From Combretum micranthum (taxonomy: Eukaryota; Streptophyta; Magnoliopsida; Myrtales; Combretaceae): a stretch of 64,000 nucleotides of DNA. The position numbers and the translations under genes were made by a program. The DNA lies in the NCBI GenBank assembly GCA_024138025.1, contig JAMXBD010000234.1, forward strand, positions 310,001 to 374,000, given 5' to 3'. The notes under the pieces are model-generated. The model saw only the letters and a program-made list of their open reading frames with translations. It was not told the origin of the DNA and did no database searches. This document shows positions 1 through 11,389 of the stretch, in pieces. The stretch's first letter is position 1, and each line of letters starts with the position of its first letter.

Positions 1-688
1 TCATTGATGGAAGGACTTGCCTGCTTCAGGTTATCTGAACTTTTTCTTTTTTGTTTCGGTGCTCTTATCTATGAAGATATTAGTGGTCTTGGGCTGGCTG
101 GCATATTGCTAATTTAGATTTGATATTCCAGAATGACCATGATCCATCAAAGTTAATAGCTGAAACACCATGCAAATTGCTCCGCTATTTGGTCGTTGAT
201 GGTAGTCATATAGATGCTGATACCCCATATGCTGAGGTTGAAGTTATGAAAATGTGTATGCCTCTTCTTTCACCTGCATCAGGAGTTGTGCATTTTGAAA
301 TGTCTGAAGGTCAAGCAATGCAGGTAAATTACGTTTCCAGAATGTATATACTTTATCTTTATGTGTTGGAATTTTACATAGCATTTCATGCAGGCTGGTG
401 AACTTATAGCCAGACTGGATTTAGATGACCCTTCTGCGGTTAGAAAAGCAGAACCTTTCCATGGAAGCTTTCCAGTCCTAGGTCCTCCAAGTGCCATTTC
501 TGGTAAAGTTCATCAGAGGTGTGCAGCAAGTTTGAATGCTGCACGGATGATTCTTGCAGGTTATGAGCATAATATTGAAGAAGTAAGTATTCTGTCTTTT
601 CACTTAGTATTCCTTTGTGCGTTTTGTTGCTTCAGTACATAATCACATCTAATGCAAAGTAGTATTTTTATGCTGTCTCTGATTGAAG

Positions 689-721
<33 letters not shown>

Positions 722-3700
722 ATATATATATATATATATCTTAGGTGGTGCAAAGTTTGCTCACATGTCTTGATAGTCCTGAACTTCCATTCCTTCAATG
801 GCAAGAGTGTTTGTCCGTTTTGGCAACCCGTCTTCCTAAAGATCTCAGGAATGAGGTACTCATACCTCTGGATCTCTTGATTTATAGTTTGTTTCCCCAA
901 ACAGTGATATCATCTGACTATCTTGCATCTGACTATCTTTGCAATGGGTTGTCAGTTGGAATCCAAGTATAAGGACTTTGAAAGGATTTCAAACTCTTCA
1001 AATGTTGATTTTCCAGCAAAGTTACTCCGAGGCATTCTTGAAGTGAGTGTTTTTCCTGTTTAGTGGTGATTTACTTTGTTTATTTTCCTCTGCATGTTGA
1101 TTTTCAGATTGGTTGGTATTTCTATTGCAGGCCCACCTATCTGCCTGTCCTGAAAAAGATAAAGGAGCTCAGGAAAGGCTTGTTGAGCCACTAATGAGCC
1201 TTGTGAAGTCTTATGAGGGTGGAAGGGAAAGCCATGCCCGTATCATAGTCCAGTCCCTCTTTGATGAATACCTATTCGTTGAAGAACTATTTAGTGATAA
1301 CATCCAGGTTAGCCTGTCCTCTTAAAATAAAGCAGATGATGATAAGTTGGTGAGCTGATCTTCTACTTAATTAAATTAAATACCATTGGCATTCATATGA
1401 AAAGTTCAGTCCCTGATAACCCCTGTATGATGCAAAAAAGTAAATTAGGATAACTCAAAGGTCAATAGATATTCCTATTTGCAGTCGTTCTTGTTTGTTT
1501 GTTGGTGCTCTGGGAAGATACAGTAATATTATCTTTTGCTCTAAAACACAAGTTAATAGTTGGAGATTGGAGCGATAGATAATTGATCATATTTAGGCCA
1601 ACCAATTGATTTTTGTTCCTGTCTGGAAACTTCCGTGACTGGCTTTTGGGGAAGATTGAGCAAGAGCTATTTTTTTCTTAATTTCTTATTTATTTTTCCT
1701 TTTGAGTTTACAGGCTGATGTCATTGAACGCCTTCGTCTTCAATATAAGAAGGATCTCTTGAAAGTTGTGGATATTGTGCTTTCTCATCAGGTAATATAT
1801 CCAGCTCTAGATTTATCTATTAATTTTTAGCTCCTTAAATTCATGTTATTATGAACTAATCTTTTTTTGTTGTCTACAGGGTATCAAGAGTAAAAACAAG
1901 CTGATATTGCGTCTCATGGAACACCTGGTTTATCCCAATCCTGCAGCATACAGAGAGAGACTTATCCGTTTTTCTGCTCTGAATCATACAAGTTATTCTG
2001 AGGTCAGTCATTGGCTTTTTGTTGCTTTTGCTTACTTGATGATCTGCTTATCTTTCCCATCCTTTAGCCCAGTTTCTTGAGTTTCCACGTCAGGTTTCTT
2101 TTCCTAGAAGTTCAATTATCATGTTATTTGTGTTTGGGCTAATGCACAATTTGTTAATCAGCTAGCACTCAAGGCAAGTCAACTGCTGGAGCAAACTAAA
2201 TTAAGTGAACTCCGTTCTAGCATTGCCAGAAGTTTGTCTGAGCTGGAGATGTTTACTGAAGATGGAGAAAGTATGGACACTCCTAAAAGGAAAAGCGCCA
2301 TAAATGAACGCATGGAAGATCTTGTAAGTGCTCCTCTGGCAGTTGAAGATGCCTTAGTTGGCCTATTTGATCATGGTGATCATACTCTACAGAGGCGTGT
2401 GGTAGAAACTTACGTCCGTAGGCTATACCAGGTACTTCACCATTCACACAATCTATGCTTCAAACTTTTGACTTAATGTAACCTGAAATTTTGGTTTTAT
2501 ACAGCCCTATCTCATAAAAGGCAGTGTCAGAATGCAATGGCATAGGTCTGGCCTCATTGCTTCTTGGGAGTTTTTGGAAGAGCACATTGAAAGAAAGAGT
2601 AGCTCAGAAGATCAAATGCCTGCTACACCCTTGGTCGAGAAACACAGTGAAAAGAGATGGGGAGCCATGGTTATCATTAAATCGCTTCAATTCTTACCCG
2701 CAATTATAAGTGCTGCATTAAGAGAAACAACTCATAATTATCATGAAACAATTCCAAATGGATCTCCAGATCCAAAAGTTTATGGTAATATGATGCACAT
2801 TGCTTTAGCAGGAATCAACAATCAGATGAGTCTACTCCAGGATAGGTAAAGCTTCGCAAATTTTTTCCTCTATCAGCCTTTGGACTTTAAATGGATGGTG
2901 AATCTTGTGTCCTCCAAACTTTCATTAGGCTAGATGTAGTGATACATAATAAAACACAGAAAATAATTAATATCTGAAGGTCAGGCAACAGTCCTTAATG
3001 TGTTTCAATTTGGTAAATTCTTTTGTAGAGCTAAGTTATCAGTTGGTCATTCACCCTGTCTGCAGCACCATGAATTAGAAGTTATGCTTTTAGTACTTCC
3101 CCACTGTAATATTGAATTCTTATTTATCATCTCTGTGCCTTCGTTTTTTCAGTGGTGATGAGGATCAGGCTCAAGAAAGGATAAACAAGTTAGCTAAGAT
3201 TCTTAAAGAGCAAGAATTAAGCTCTAGCCTTCGCTCTTCTGGTGTTGGAGTAATTAGTTGTATCATACAGAGGGATGAAGGAAGAGCGCCCATGAGACAC
3301 TCATTTCATTGGTCAGGAGAGAAGTTGTACTATGAGGAGGAACCTCTACTACGTCATTTAGAGCCTCCACTTTCCATCTATCTTGAATTGGTGACCATGC
3401 TCTCTCTAACCTTGTATCATCTCCTTCCAGCTTAAATTCCTTTTGCACCTACAATGTTAATCTGATTGAGAACTACTTATTTCCAGGAAAAACTTAAAAT
3501 CTATGATAATATACGGTATTCTCCTTCACGGGACCGTCAATGGCATCTATACACTGTTGTGGAGAAGCCATCAAAATTCCAGCGGATGTTCCTGAGGACA
3601 TTGGTGAGACAGTCTACAACCGATGGTTTTACAGCATTTAAAGGCCTGGATCTGGTAAAATTTGATTCTCTACGGGCAATGTCGCATACCTCACGGAGCA

Positions 3701-6700
3701 TCCTAAGATCATTAATGGTTGCAATGGAAGAACTTGAACTTAATGCTCACAATGCAATTGCCAAATATGCTCATGCTCATATGTACCTTTATGTATTGCA
3801 AGAACAGCAAATAGATGACCTCATCCCACTCTCCAAGTAATTATACTTCATCTCTAATTTCCCCCTTTTGATATGCTGGCTAATGAGGAATGGGGCCTCA
3901 CTTCTATTGTGCAATTTACCATCAGGCAAGTAGATGTAGATTCCGACCAAGAAGCCATAGTTGAGAGGATCTTGGAAGAGCTAGCTCATGAAATTCATGC
4001 ATCTGTTGGAGTGAAAATGCATCGTTTAGGTGTTTGTGAGTGGGAAGTGAAGCTCTGGATTTCATCTTCAGGACATGCAAATGGTGCTTGGAGATTTGTG
4101 GTAACAAATGTGTCGGGTCACACATGCAAAACACATGTGAGTTTTTCTTGTTCCATGTGAAGTGCAACATAGATTATTGTCCTTTTCATTTGAAAATCAA
4201 GTGTCTTCATCTGTTCATTACATTTGTGTTTATCAGACTAACATAGAGGATTACAAGAAGTTTATTTATTGTTCAATATATTAGAAATTGATGTCCTCTA
4301 ATTCTTTCATAGACATTCTTCAAGATTATATTGTAGCCCTATTTGTTCCATTGTCAGAAGTTTTCAGAGTTGGTTGAGATTACTTTGATGATATTATTGA
4401 TGAATCTGTGTAAAAGACATTTGGACTCACTTGTGTGGGATTTATTGAAATACTGCTGTCTCTCTAGCAACCTGGCCAAAGGTCTGGGAGCCTTTGGATA
4501 TAGCCTTTTGTACTTCCTGTCAATGAAATTTATGACCAAAATGATGGTTTCTTCTGCTGCTAATTGAACCGTTAAATTTTATTTTTGCTTGATGTCATGT
4601 CTTTCATGAATGATGCCAGAAATATGCATGTATCCAGTACAAATTCTACTTATGTTTCTTATCTATGGAAATAAGAGGAATTTTCTGATACTTAAATGTT
4701 TTTGTGTTATCCAGGTATACAGAGAATTGGAGGATAATAAAACTCACAAGGTGCTCTACCATTCATTATCTGCTCAAGGTCCTTTGCATGGAGTACCAGT
4801 AAATGCTCACTACAAACCACTCGGATCTCTTGAGCAAAAACGTCTTCGTGCCAGGGACAACAGAACAACTTACTGCTATGACTTCCCACTGGTGAGTTTC
4901 TAGTACTCTCGTCAATTTTACCTGTCATTTTTTCTTCCTGTTTTCATCTTTAGATGTGTAAAACTTGGAGTCCTTTACTGATACACATGCTCACAGGTGT
5001 TCCAAAAGGCCCTTGAGCATGCGTGGTCCCAGTTTCCTGGGAATAGCAAAACCAAGGATAAGGCTCTTGTCAAAGTAACTGAACTTAAATTTGCTGATAA
5101 AGGTGGTAGCCAGGGAACTCCTCTTGTATATGTGCAGCGTGATATCGGCAATAATGACATTGGGATGGTTGCTTGGCGTATGGAACTGGCAACTCCTGAA
5201 TTTCCTTCTGGAAGAACGATTTTTGTCATTGCAAATGATGTGACATTCAAGGCAGGATCCTTTGGTCCCAAAGAAGATGCGTTCTTTCATGCTATAACTG
5301 ATCTTGCATGCACAGAGAAGTTGCCTTTAATTTACTTGGCAGCAAATTCTGGTGCTCGCTTGGGTGTTGCTGAGGAAGTTAAGGCTCGCTTTAAAGTTGG
5401 TTGGTCAGATGAATCCAATCCTGAGCGTGGTTTCCAGTATGTATACCTGACTCCCGAGGACCATGCAGCAATTGGATCATCTGTCATAGCACACGAGCTG
5501 AAGCTGGCTAGTGGAGAAACTAGATGGGTAATAGATACCATTGTTGGGAAGGAGGATGGTCTAGGGGTTGAAAACTTGACAGGCAGTGGTGCCATTGCTG
5601 GTGCATATGCACGGGCTTACAAGGAAACATTTACCTTAACATACGTGACTGGCAGGACTGTTGGCATAGGTGCTTATCTTTCCAGGCTTGGGATGCGATG
5701 CATTCAAAGGCTGGATCAGCCAATAATTCTAACTGGTTTCTCTGCATTAAACAAACTTCTTGGCCGTGAGGTTTACAGTTCACACATGCAACTTGGTGGG
5801 CCTAAAATTATGGCAACCAATGGAGTTGTTCATCTAACTGTTTCAGATGATATTGAAGGGGTCTCAGCTATTTTGAATTGGCTGAGTTATGTTCCTCCTC
5901 AAGTTGGTGGTCCACTTCCCATTTCTAAGCCCTTGGATCCTCCTGAGAGGCAAGTTGAGTACTTTGCAGAAAACTCGTGTGATCCTCGTGCAGCTATCCG
6001 TGGTATTTTGGATGGTAGTGGGAAGTGGATGGGTGGTATATTTGACAAAGACAGTTTTGTTGAGACATTGGAAGGTTGGGCAAGAACAGTTGTTACAGGA
6101 AGGGCTAAGCTTGGAGGAATCCCAGTTGGGATAGTAGCTGTTGAAACACAGACAGTGATGCAAATAATCCCGGCCGACCCAGGTCAACTTGATTCACACG
6201 AGAGGGTTGTTCCTCAAGCTGGACAAGTATGGTTTCCTGATTCTGCAACAAAGACGGCTCAAGCATTGATGGATTTCAATAGAGAGGAACTTCCACTGTT
6301 CATTCTTGCCAACTGGAGGGGTTTTTCTGGTGGGCAAAGGGACCTTTTTGAAGGGATCCTTCAAGCTGGATCAACTATTGTTGAGAACCTTCGAACGTAT
6401 AAGAAGCCTGTATTTGTATACATCCCCATAATGGGTGAGCTCCGTGGTGGAGCATGGGTTGTCGTGGACAGTCGCATAAATCCTGACCATATTGAAATGT
6501 ATGCTGAGAGAACTGCTAAAGGTAATGTTCTTGAGCCTGAGGGTACGATTGAGATCAAGTTCAAAACAAATGATCTTTTAGAGTGCATGGGTCGGCTAGA
6601 TCAGGAACTAATAAATCTGAAGGCAAAGCTGGAGGAATCTAGAAGTACAGGTGCGCATGCAATGGTCGAATCTCTACAGCAAAAGATCAAAGCTCGAGAG

Positions 6701-7332
6701 AAGACCCTTATGCCAGTCTACACACAAATAGCCACTAAATTTGCGGAACTGCATGATACTTCCCTTAGGATGGCGGCTAAGGGTGTAATAAAAGAAGTAG
6801 TCGACTGGAAAACCTCTCGCTCGTTCTTCTACAAGAGACTGCGGCGAAGGATAGCAGAGGATTCACTTATTAAGATGGTCAAAGATGCGGCTGGGCAGCA
6901 GCTGTCACATAAATCTGCAGCTGAACTGATGAAGAGCTGGTACTTGGATTCGGATGGTGTAAGAGGCAGAGATGATGCATGGTCAGACGACGAAGCCTTC
7001 TTCTCTTGGAAGGATGATGCTAAAAATTATGAAGCAGAATTACAGGAATTGCGCGTCCAGAAGGTATTGGCTCAACTGACAAGTATTGGTGATTCGGCAT
7101 TGGATCTGCAGGCCCTCCCTCAAGGTCTTGCTGCCCTTCTAAGCAAGGTAAGCTCCTTGATAATCCTAGCTTTTCAACCGCAGTTTTGCTAATTAATGAC
7201 GCATAAAATCATGCTATTGCCCATCCACATTCATGTGGGATGCAATTATAACTTGGCTTGCTTCATCCATTGCAGGTTGAACCTTCTAGACGCCAGCATT
7301 TAACCGATGAACTGCGGAAGGTGCTTGCCTGA
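1..7332 (+). CDS. ACC1: Homomeric acetyl-CoA carboxylase, 3' two-thirds (5' partial)
   Basis: Multidomain ACCase: it carboxylates biotin and transfers the carboxyl group to acetyl-CoA, giving malonyl-CoA. The form with all domains on one chain is normally cytosolic in eudicots. Exons read as 1-29, 132-323, 394-582, 745-855, 956-1042, 1131-1307, 1714-1791, 1880-2002, 2162-2431, 2505-2845, 3153-3390, 3487-3836, 3926-4136, 4715-4891, 4997-7147 and 7276-7332, all with GT-AG borders and consistent phase, about 1592 residues. Family proteins are about 2250-2300 residues, so the biotin carboxylase part lies upstream of the window. Domain order seen: biotinyl domain (VMKM, biotinylated Lys codon 249-251), long central region, then carboxyltransferase in one 2.15-kb exon (GARLGVAEEVKARF, GRTVGIGAYLSRLG, NWRGFSGGQRD). 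No frameshift or stop was found. Whether the missing N-terminus carries a plastid transit peptide cannot be seen. Confidence 0.97.
249..251 (+). other. Biotin attachment lysine codon of ACCase
   Basis: The second visible exon reads EVEVMKMCMPLLSP. The lysine of the VMKM motif is the conserved biotinylation site of eukaryotic homomeric ACCases. The motif is intact, which supports a working enzyme. Confidence 0.93.
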
Positions 7333-7650
7333 ATTAGACATGGGGCTTTCAAGGCGGATTTCATCCGTGTCTGGACAGGTTATATCTTGATAACCTGAGA
7401 TCTCATTATTTGACTTCATCAGCAGCCAAGATATATTTTTATTGCTTGAGTGTAAAATTTTTTGTAGTTTACATAAATTTGGGGAGACTAGGTCATCTAT
7501 GTTATACAGGGACAATCATCTCCTGTTTATATGTTTTTCTTTTCCCAGCCTGAATGAGTCCTTTCATGTATGCCCCTGTTGTTGTAATTATTTGTTTATA
7601 GGGACTCTTCATTAGATTATAATAAAATAGTTCCATTCTACATTCATGTC
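7333..7650 (+). terminator. ACCase 3' UTR with AATAAA poly(A) signal
   Basis: T-rich, non-coding sequence follows the TGA at 7330-7332. A canonical AATAAA lies at 7621-7626, about 290 bases past the stop, so cleavage is expected near 7640-7660. The exact site is inferred. Confidence 0.6.
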
Positions 7651-8241
7651 TTCCTTCTTTCTTGACATCATTATGATTGTTTGCGCATTTCCATTTTTTT
7701 TGCCCCGAAGAAGATACATTTCCCTGACATGTCGTAACTCGTAACAGGATCCTGGTGGAGGTATTCTCCTTGGTTTGTATTTAGTGTAGATAACAAGAAC
7801 GTGTCCTGATTCCTGACTTGTGTTTTTATCTTTTCTACATATGTATAACTTGATATATTTTTTTAGATTCTAATTAAGATTAATTATCAAAATACAATTT
7901 TAAAATTGCATGTTTTAAACGGGATAAGTGGACAGTGTATTTCTAGCCTTATATTGCCTAATAGACCTTGGCATGGGTTGGGTCAGATCATGAACCAGCC
8001 CGACCTAGCACTGATAGATCATACTTGTTGGTTTGATTCGAGCATGCGATTCATGACCCGTCTCAAGACTTACTGGGTAGTAGGGTCTTAATCGGGCCAG
8101 GGTCACATCCCGTCAACTTGTTGGGTCTATATAGGTCTAAATTAAAAAAATAATAGTAATAATCATACAAAAGGAAAAAGGAGAAAACGATGATCTAAAG
8201 CAGAAGATTCCATACACACATTGACACTTAACTTTTACATA
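7651..8241. other. Intergenic DNA with repeat remnants
   Basis: No gene is seen. Around 7880-7920 there is one end resembling the MITE at 36.6 kb (ATTATCAAAATAC then a TGCATG core). From 7960 to 8135 runs a locally GC-richer stretch with repeated GGGTC, GACCC and GGGCC words. This pattern is common in degraded hAT-type non-autonomous elements, but I could not define its ends. Confidence 0.35.
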
Positions 8242-8468
8242 GAGTAATTTACGTTGAAAGGTCATAACGTTTAAGGATAAGCTCATTTGAGGTCATGATA
8301 TTTAGAGAAATTGATCAATTAAGATCACTATTGATATTCAATTAAAAAACTTAGAAAATCTCCTACATTGTGACACATATCAATAGTGATCTCAATTGAC
8401 TCACTTTCTTAAACATTGTGACCTTAAACTAACTTATTCTAAAATAATATCATCTAGTGTAATTTACC
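8242..8468. mobile_element. MITE, fold-back element (copy 1 of family M1)
   Basis: The two halves are imperfect inverted repeats. The left arm reads GTAATTTACG, then GGTCATAACGTTTA, GAGGTCATGATATTTAG and CAATTAAGATCACTATTG. The reverse complement of the right arm reads the same blocks in the same order. There is no coding capacity. A second copy lies at about 35470-35838. Superfamily not assigned. Confidence 0.75.
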
Positions 8469-8499
8469 TATTTTATATACACAAGTAGGTATATATAGA

Positions 8500-8580
8500 G
8501 AGAGGGAAGGAGTATGGTATGACTCGGAGGAAAAAAAAAAAAAACTGAACTAAATGCAAAGTTTCCAACACACACAAAAG

Positions 8581-8629
<49 letters not shown>

Positions 8630-8822
8630 TGAAAGGAAAGTTAAGGAGTCAGAGGGAGGGGGGAGAGAGAGAGACAAGGAAAGATAGAGATAAAAGATAA
8701 AGTTTGATATAGTAGATCTTGGGAAGAGGAGAAAAGAAAGAGAAGGGGAGAGAGAAACAACTAATGATACATTGGGAAGAGGAGAAGGGAAAAAGAGAGA
8801 GAGAGATTAAAAAATAAACAAT
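8500..8822. repeat. (GA)n microsatellite in a purine-rich tract
   Basis: An uninterrupted (GA) run occupies about 8585-8626 (21 units). It is embedded in a purine-only-biased stretch with further GAGA runs near 8660, 8745 and 8800. Predicted reading frames here are low-complexity artefacts. Confidence 0.9.
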
Positions 8823-10241
8823 TAATAATGTTACTCTCTATAAAGAAGTTTTGATAATAACAATAAAAAAAATAAAAAAATTACTAATGAATCTATTAAG
8901 TGTACAGTAAATTGAAAAGTTAAAGAATTATATAAGCATGAGATTAACCAGAGGTGGATTGTCCATAAATGTTCAATGATAAATATGAAGAAGAAAACTC
9001 AGAAGGAACTCCATAAACTATATTGGAAAAGTAGAACAAGATAAAATTATACTTAGAGAGAATTCTAGAGAGTATACTGGAAAAACAACTAAAGAAAAGA
9101 CAATCTAGAGGATTTCTAGGAGTATTGGTATATCAAGTAAAAAGTTATAAATTTATCTAATAATGATTAGAATGTGATTCAAATTATTATTAAACAAGTT
9201 TTCAAGGCCTAGTTTCAAAAGATGAATATATTTGGATAATATATTCGTATGTTCCACTAAGTATGAATATAATCCACAGGGATTCAAGTCATATCATCAA
9301 GTTCGTTGAAGTTCACATTTCGTGAAGATTTAATGTAGACCTGATGTTTTATAAAGCTGTTGCAACTTTATATGAGAATTGAACTTGCTATGTTTTTACA
9401 AAAAGAGAATTGAAGATACAAAGATTGAAGATATTGTTCATCAAGATATCAATGGAGAAGAATATTCCTATTTTTAAGGAATTCAATGAGGAACATTAAA
9501 GATTGTTTGCACAATAATTGAGATAGATTTATAGGAGTTATTTAGGATAAATAAGGATAGTTATGAAAATAAATATTGGGCATCAGTTATAAACGCACAA
9601 TTTTGAAACTCAAAATACAAATATTAAAGCCAATCAAGTCATGAGTGTTATAATCATTGAAGACAAAGAAGCTTATATATGCAAAGGAATTTAAGACCCA
9701 AAAAAAAAAAAAACATGTTGCCGAAAGAAATATTCTTTTGATCATTGATCTGATATTGTGCTTTGTAACTTGCTACAATTTTCTTTAAACCTTTGTCATT
9801 GATCGTATAGAGAGGAATCGTAAAGTGTTCTTTATTTGCTTTGTATTACAAATAAAGCTCCAATATCAATGATAGCTAAAGGCGAAGTTAGGGAGGCTAA
9901 GTAGAGCGGAATTATGACTATTTGTAATTAAGTTTTTTTTATTGGATTAGTAGAACATATTCGTATGGATTATAGGGTCTCCAACTTCGAGTTAGAAGAG
10001 TGGATTTAGACACAAGGCCGAACCACTTTATATCACCATTTTATCTTTTCTTCCCTCTTTCTATTTTATATCTGCACATATAATTCGCATTACATAAAGA
10101 TCCATATTACATGCATCATTTTCATGCCAATTAATCTAAGTAATCAAGGAACTTTTTGGATTTTGTTATAAGGTTTTGAATTTCTAAGTAACTAATTTAC
10201 CCCCTCCCTCTCTTCTTGGTTGCAAATTTGGGACCAACAAA
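8823..10241 (+). mobile_element. Decayed Copia-type LTR (probable solo LTR)
   Basis: The first few hundred bases are AT-rich with no clear identity. From about 9280 the sequence has the look of a Copia LTR: many GAAGA/CAAG words, a GCCGAACCAC motif near 10015, then T- and C-rich DNA ending ACCCCCTCCCTC...GGGACCAACA at about 10241. The same ending occurs near 17012. No primer-binding site or gag-pol follows, so a solo LTR is the likely state. The 5' border was not found. Confidence 0.45.
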
Positions 10242-11389
10242 TAATGCACCAGGAGCCTGGATAATAATATATATATATATATATATGAATTATCCTATTC
10301 GACAGATCATGAATCGACAAGTTGCTTGGCTTAGCTAGGCTTGGACCGTCCAAGATCCGAGTTTGTTTTAAGCTACATTGCACCAAACCCATGACCCATT
10401 GGGTCCAAGTTAGTTCACCCTGCTACCGAGGTCTATTGCCTGTTATATATGCAACATATGCAAATATGTCTCGTCTTATAAATGGGATATACACACATAT
10501 CCCACCTTATAGATATGATTTTGCTATGGCACACAAGATTCATATCTCATATAATATACGTAATATATGTACAAAACCTTATATCATGTCTTACAGACGT
10601 GATTTTGTGATGCATTTTGGTAATTATTTTCACTTGACCTATAGTTTCCTTTTATAAATGTTATAGACATATTATTGAACCATATAATGTGTGTTAATTC
10701 TCTATTGAGTAATTTGGTTTCTTGTTTAAAGTGGTATATGTCATGCATGTGTGCTCCCATCAAAACCTCTAATCAAGCATACTTGCTTATTATCTTAAAT
10801 AAGATAAAACAATGCACTTAAAAAGTTATCGATCTATAGTTTGAGAGAGAGGATTTAAGTGAGTAGAGAGAGTGTTGCCTACTTGATTTAGTGTTTTTGA
10901 AGAGAAGAGAGTGTTGTTTACCTAATTTAAGGTTTTCAAATAGAGTATTCATGATATGAGGTTATGTTAAGTAACAAAACATCCCATGAAAATCTTTATT
11001 GGCCTATGTAAAACCATTGCTGACCCTAACAATTTAAAAAAAAAAAAACAATGTTATAAAATTATAAAGCCTATAAAGATCAATTTTTTATTTATTGTTC
11101 TACAACTTAATTGTGTCTAAAATCTAGTTTTTTTAGATTTAGGGCATACTATATTTAGTATCAAAGTCACAGCTAACATAAAAGTGCTTCATTCCTAATT
11201 ATTACCACTAGCAAATGTTCTTAAACTAGGAATATTGATCCAATGATGTTTAGGGGTAGAGGTTTACACACAAGAATTCAAGAAATATTAAGTATGAAGT
11301 GAATGAACTAAAGTAACTTATGATTGCTCAATTTATCACAAGGTTAAAATATGAGAATTTGAGCGTTTTGAAGCTAAATCTGTATGATA
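10242..11389. other. AT-rich intergenic DNA, no gene seen
   Basis: Contains a (TA)n run near 10267-10286 and, from 10290 to 10450, a patch rich in GACCC/GGGTC words like the one at 7960-8135. The rest is AT-rich with short A runs. I see no convincing coding exon or element border. Confidence 0.4.

Noticed and set aside
5332..5595. Antisense open frames across the ACCase carboxyltransferase exon (also near 4975-5290, 5864-6187, 6361-6588)
   Set aside because: They mirror a strongly conserved sense-strand coding exon and have no start context, splice pattern or domain of their own.
8585..8626. CRISPR-like or satellite array
   Set aside because: It is a plain dinucleotide run; no repeat-spacer structure exists anywhere in the window.
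8468..8677. Reverse frame rich in Ser-Leu repeats
   Set aside because: Direct product of the (GA)n microsatellite.
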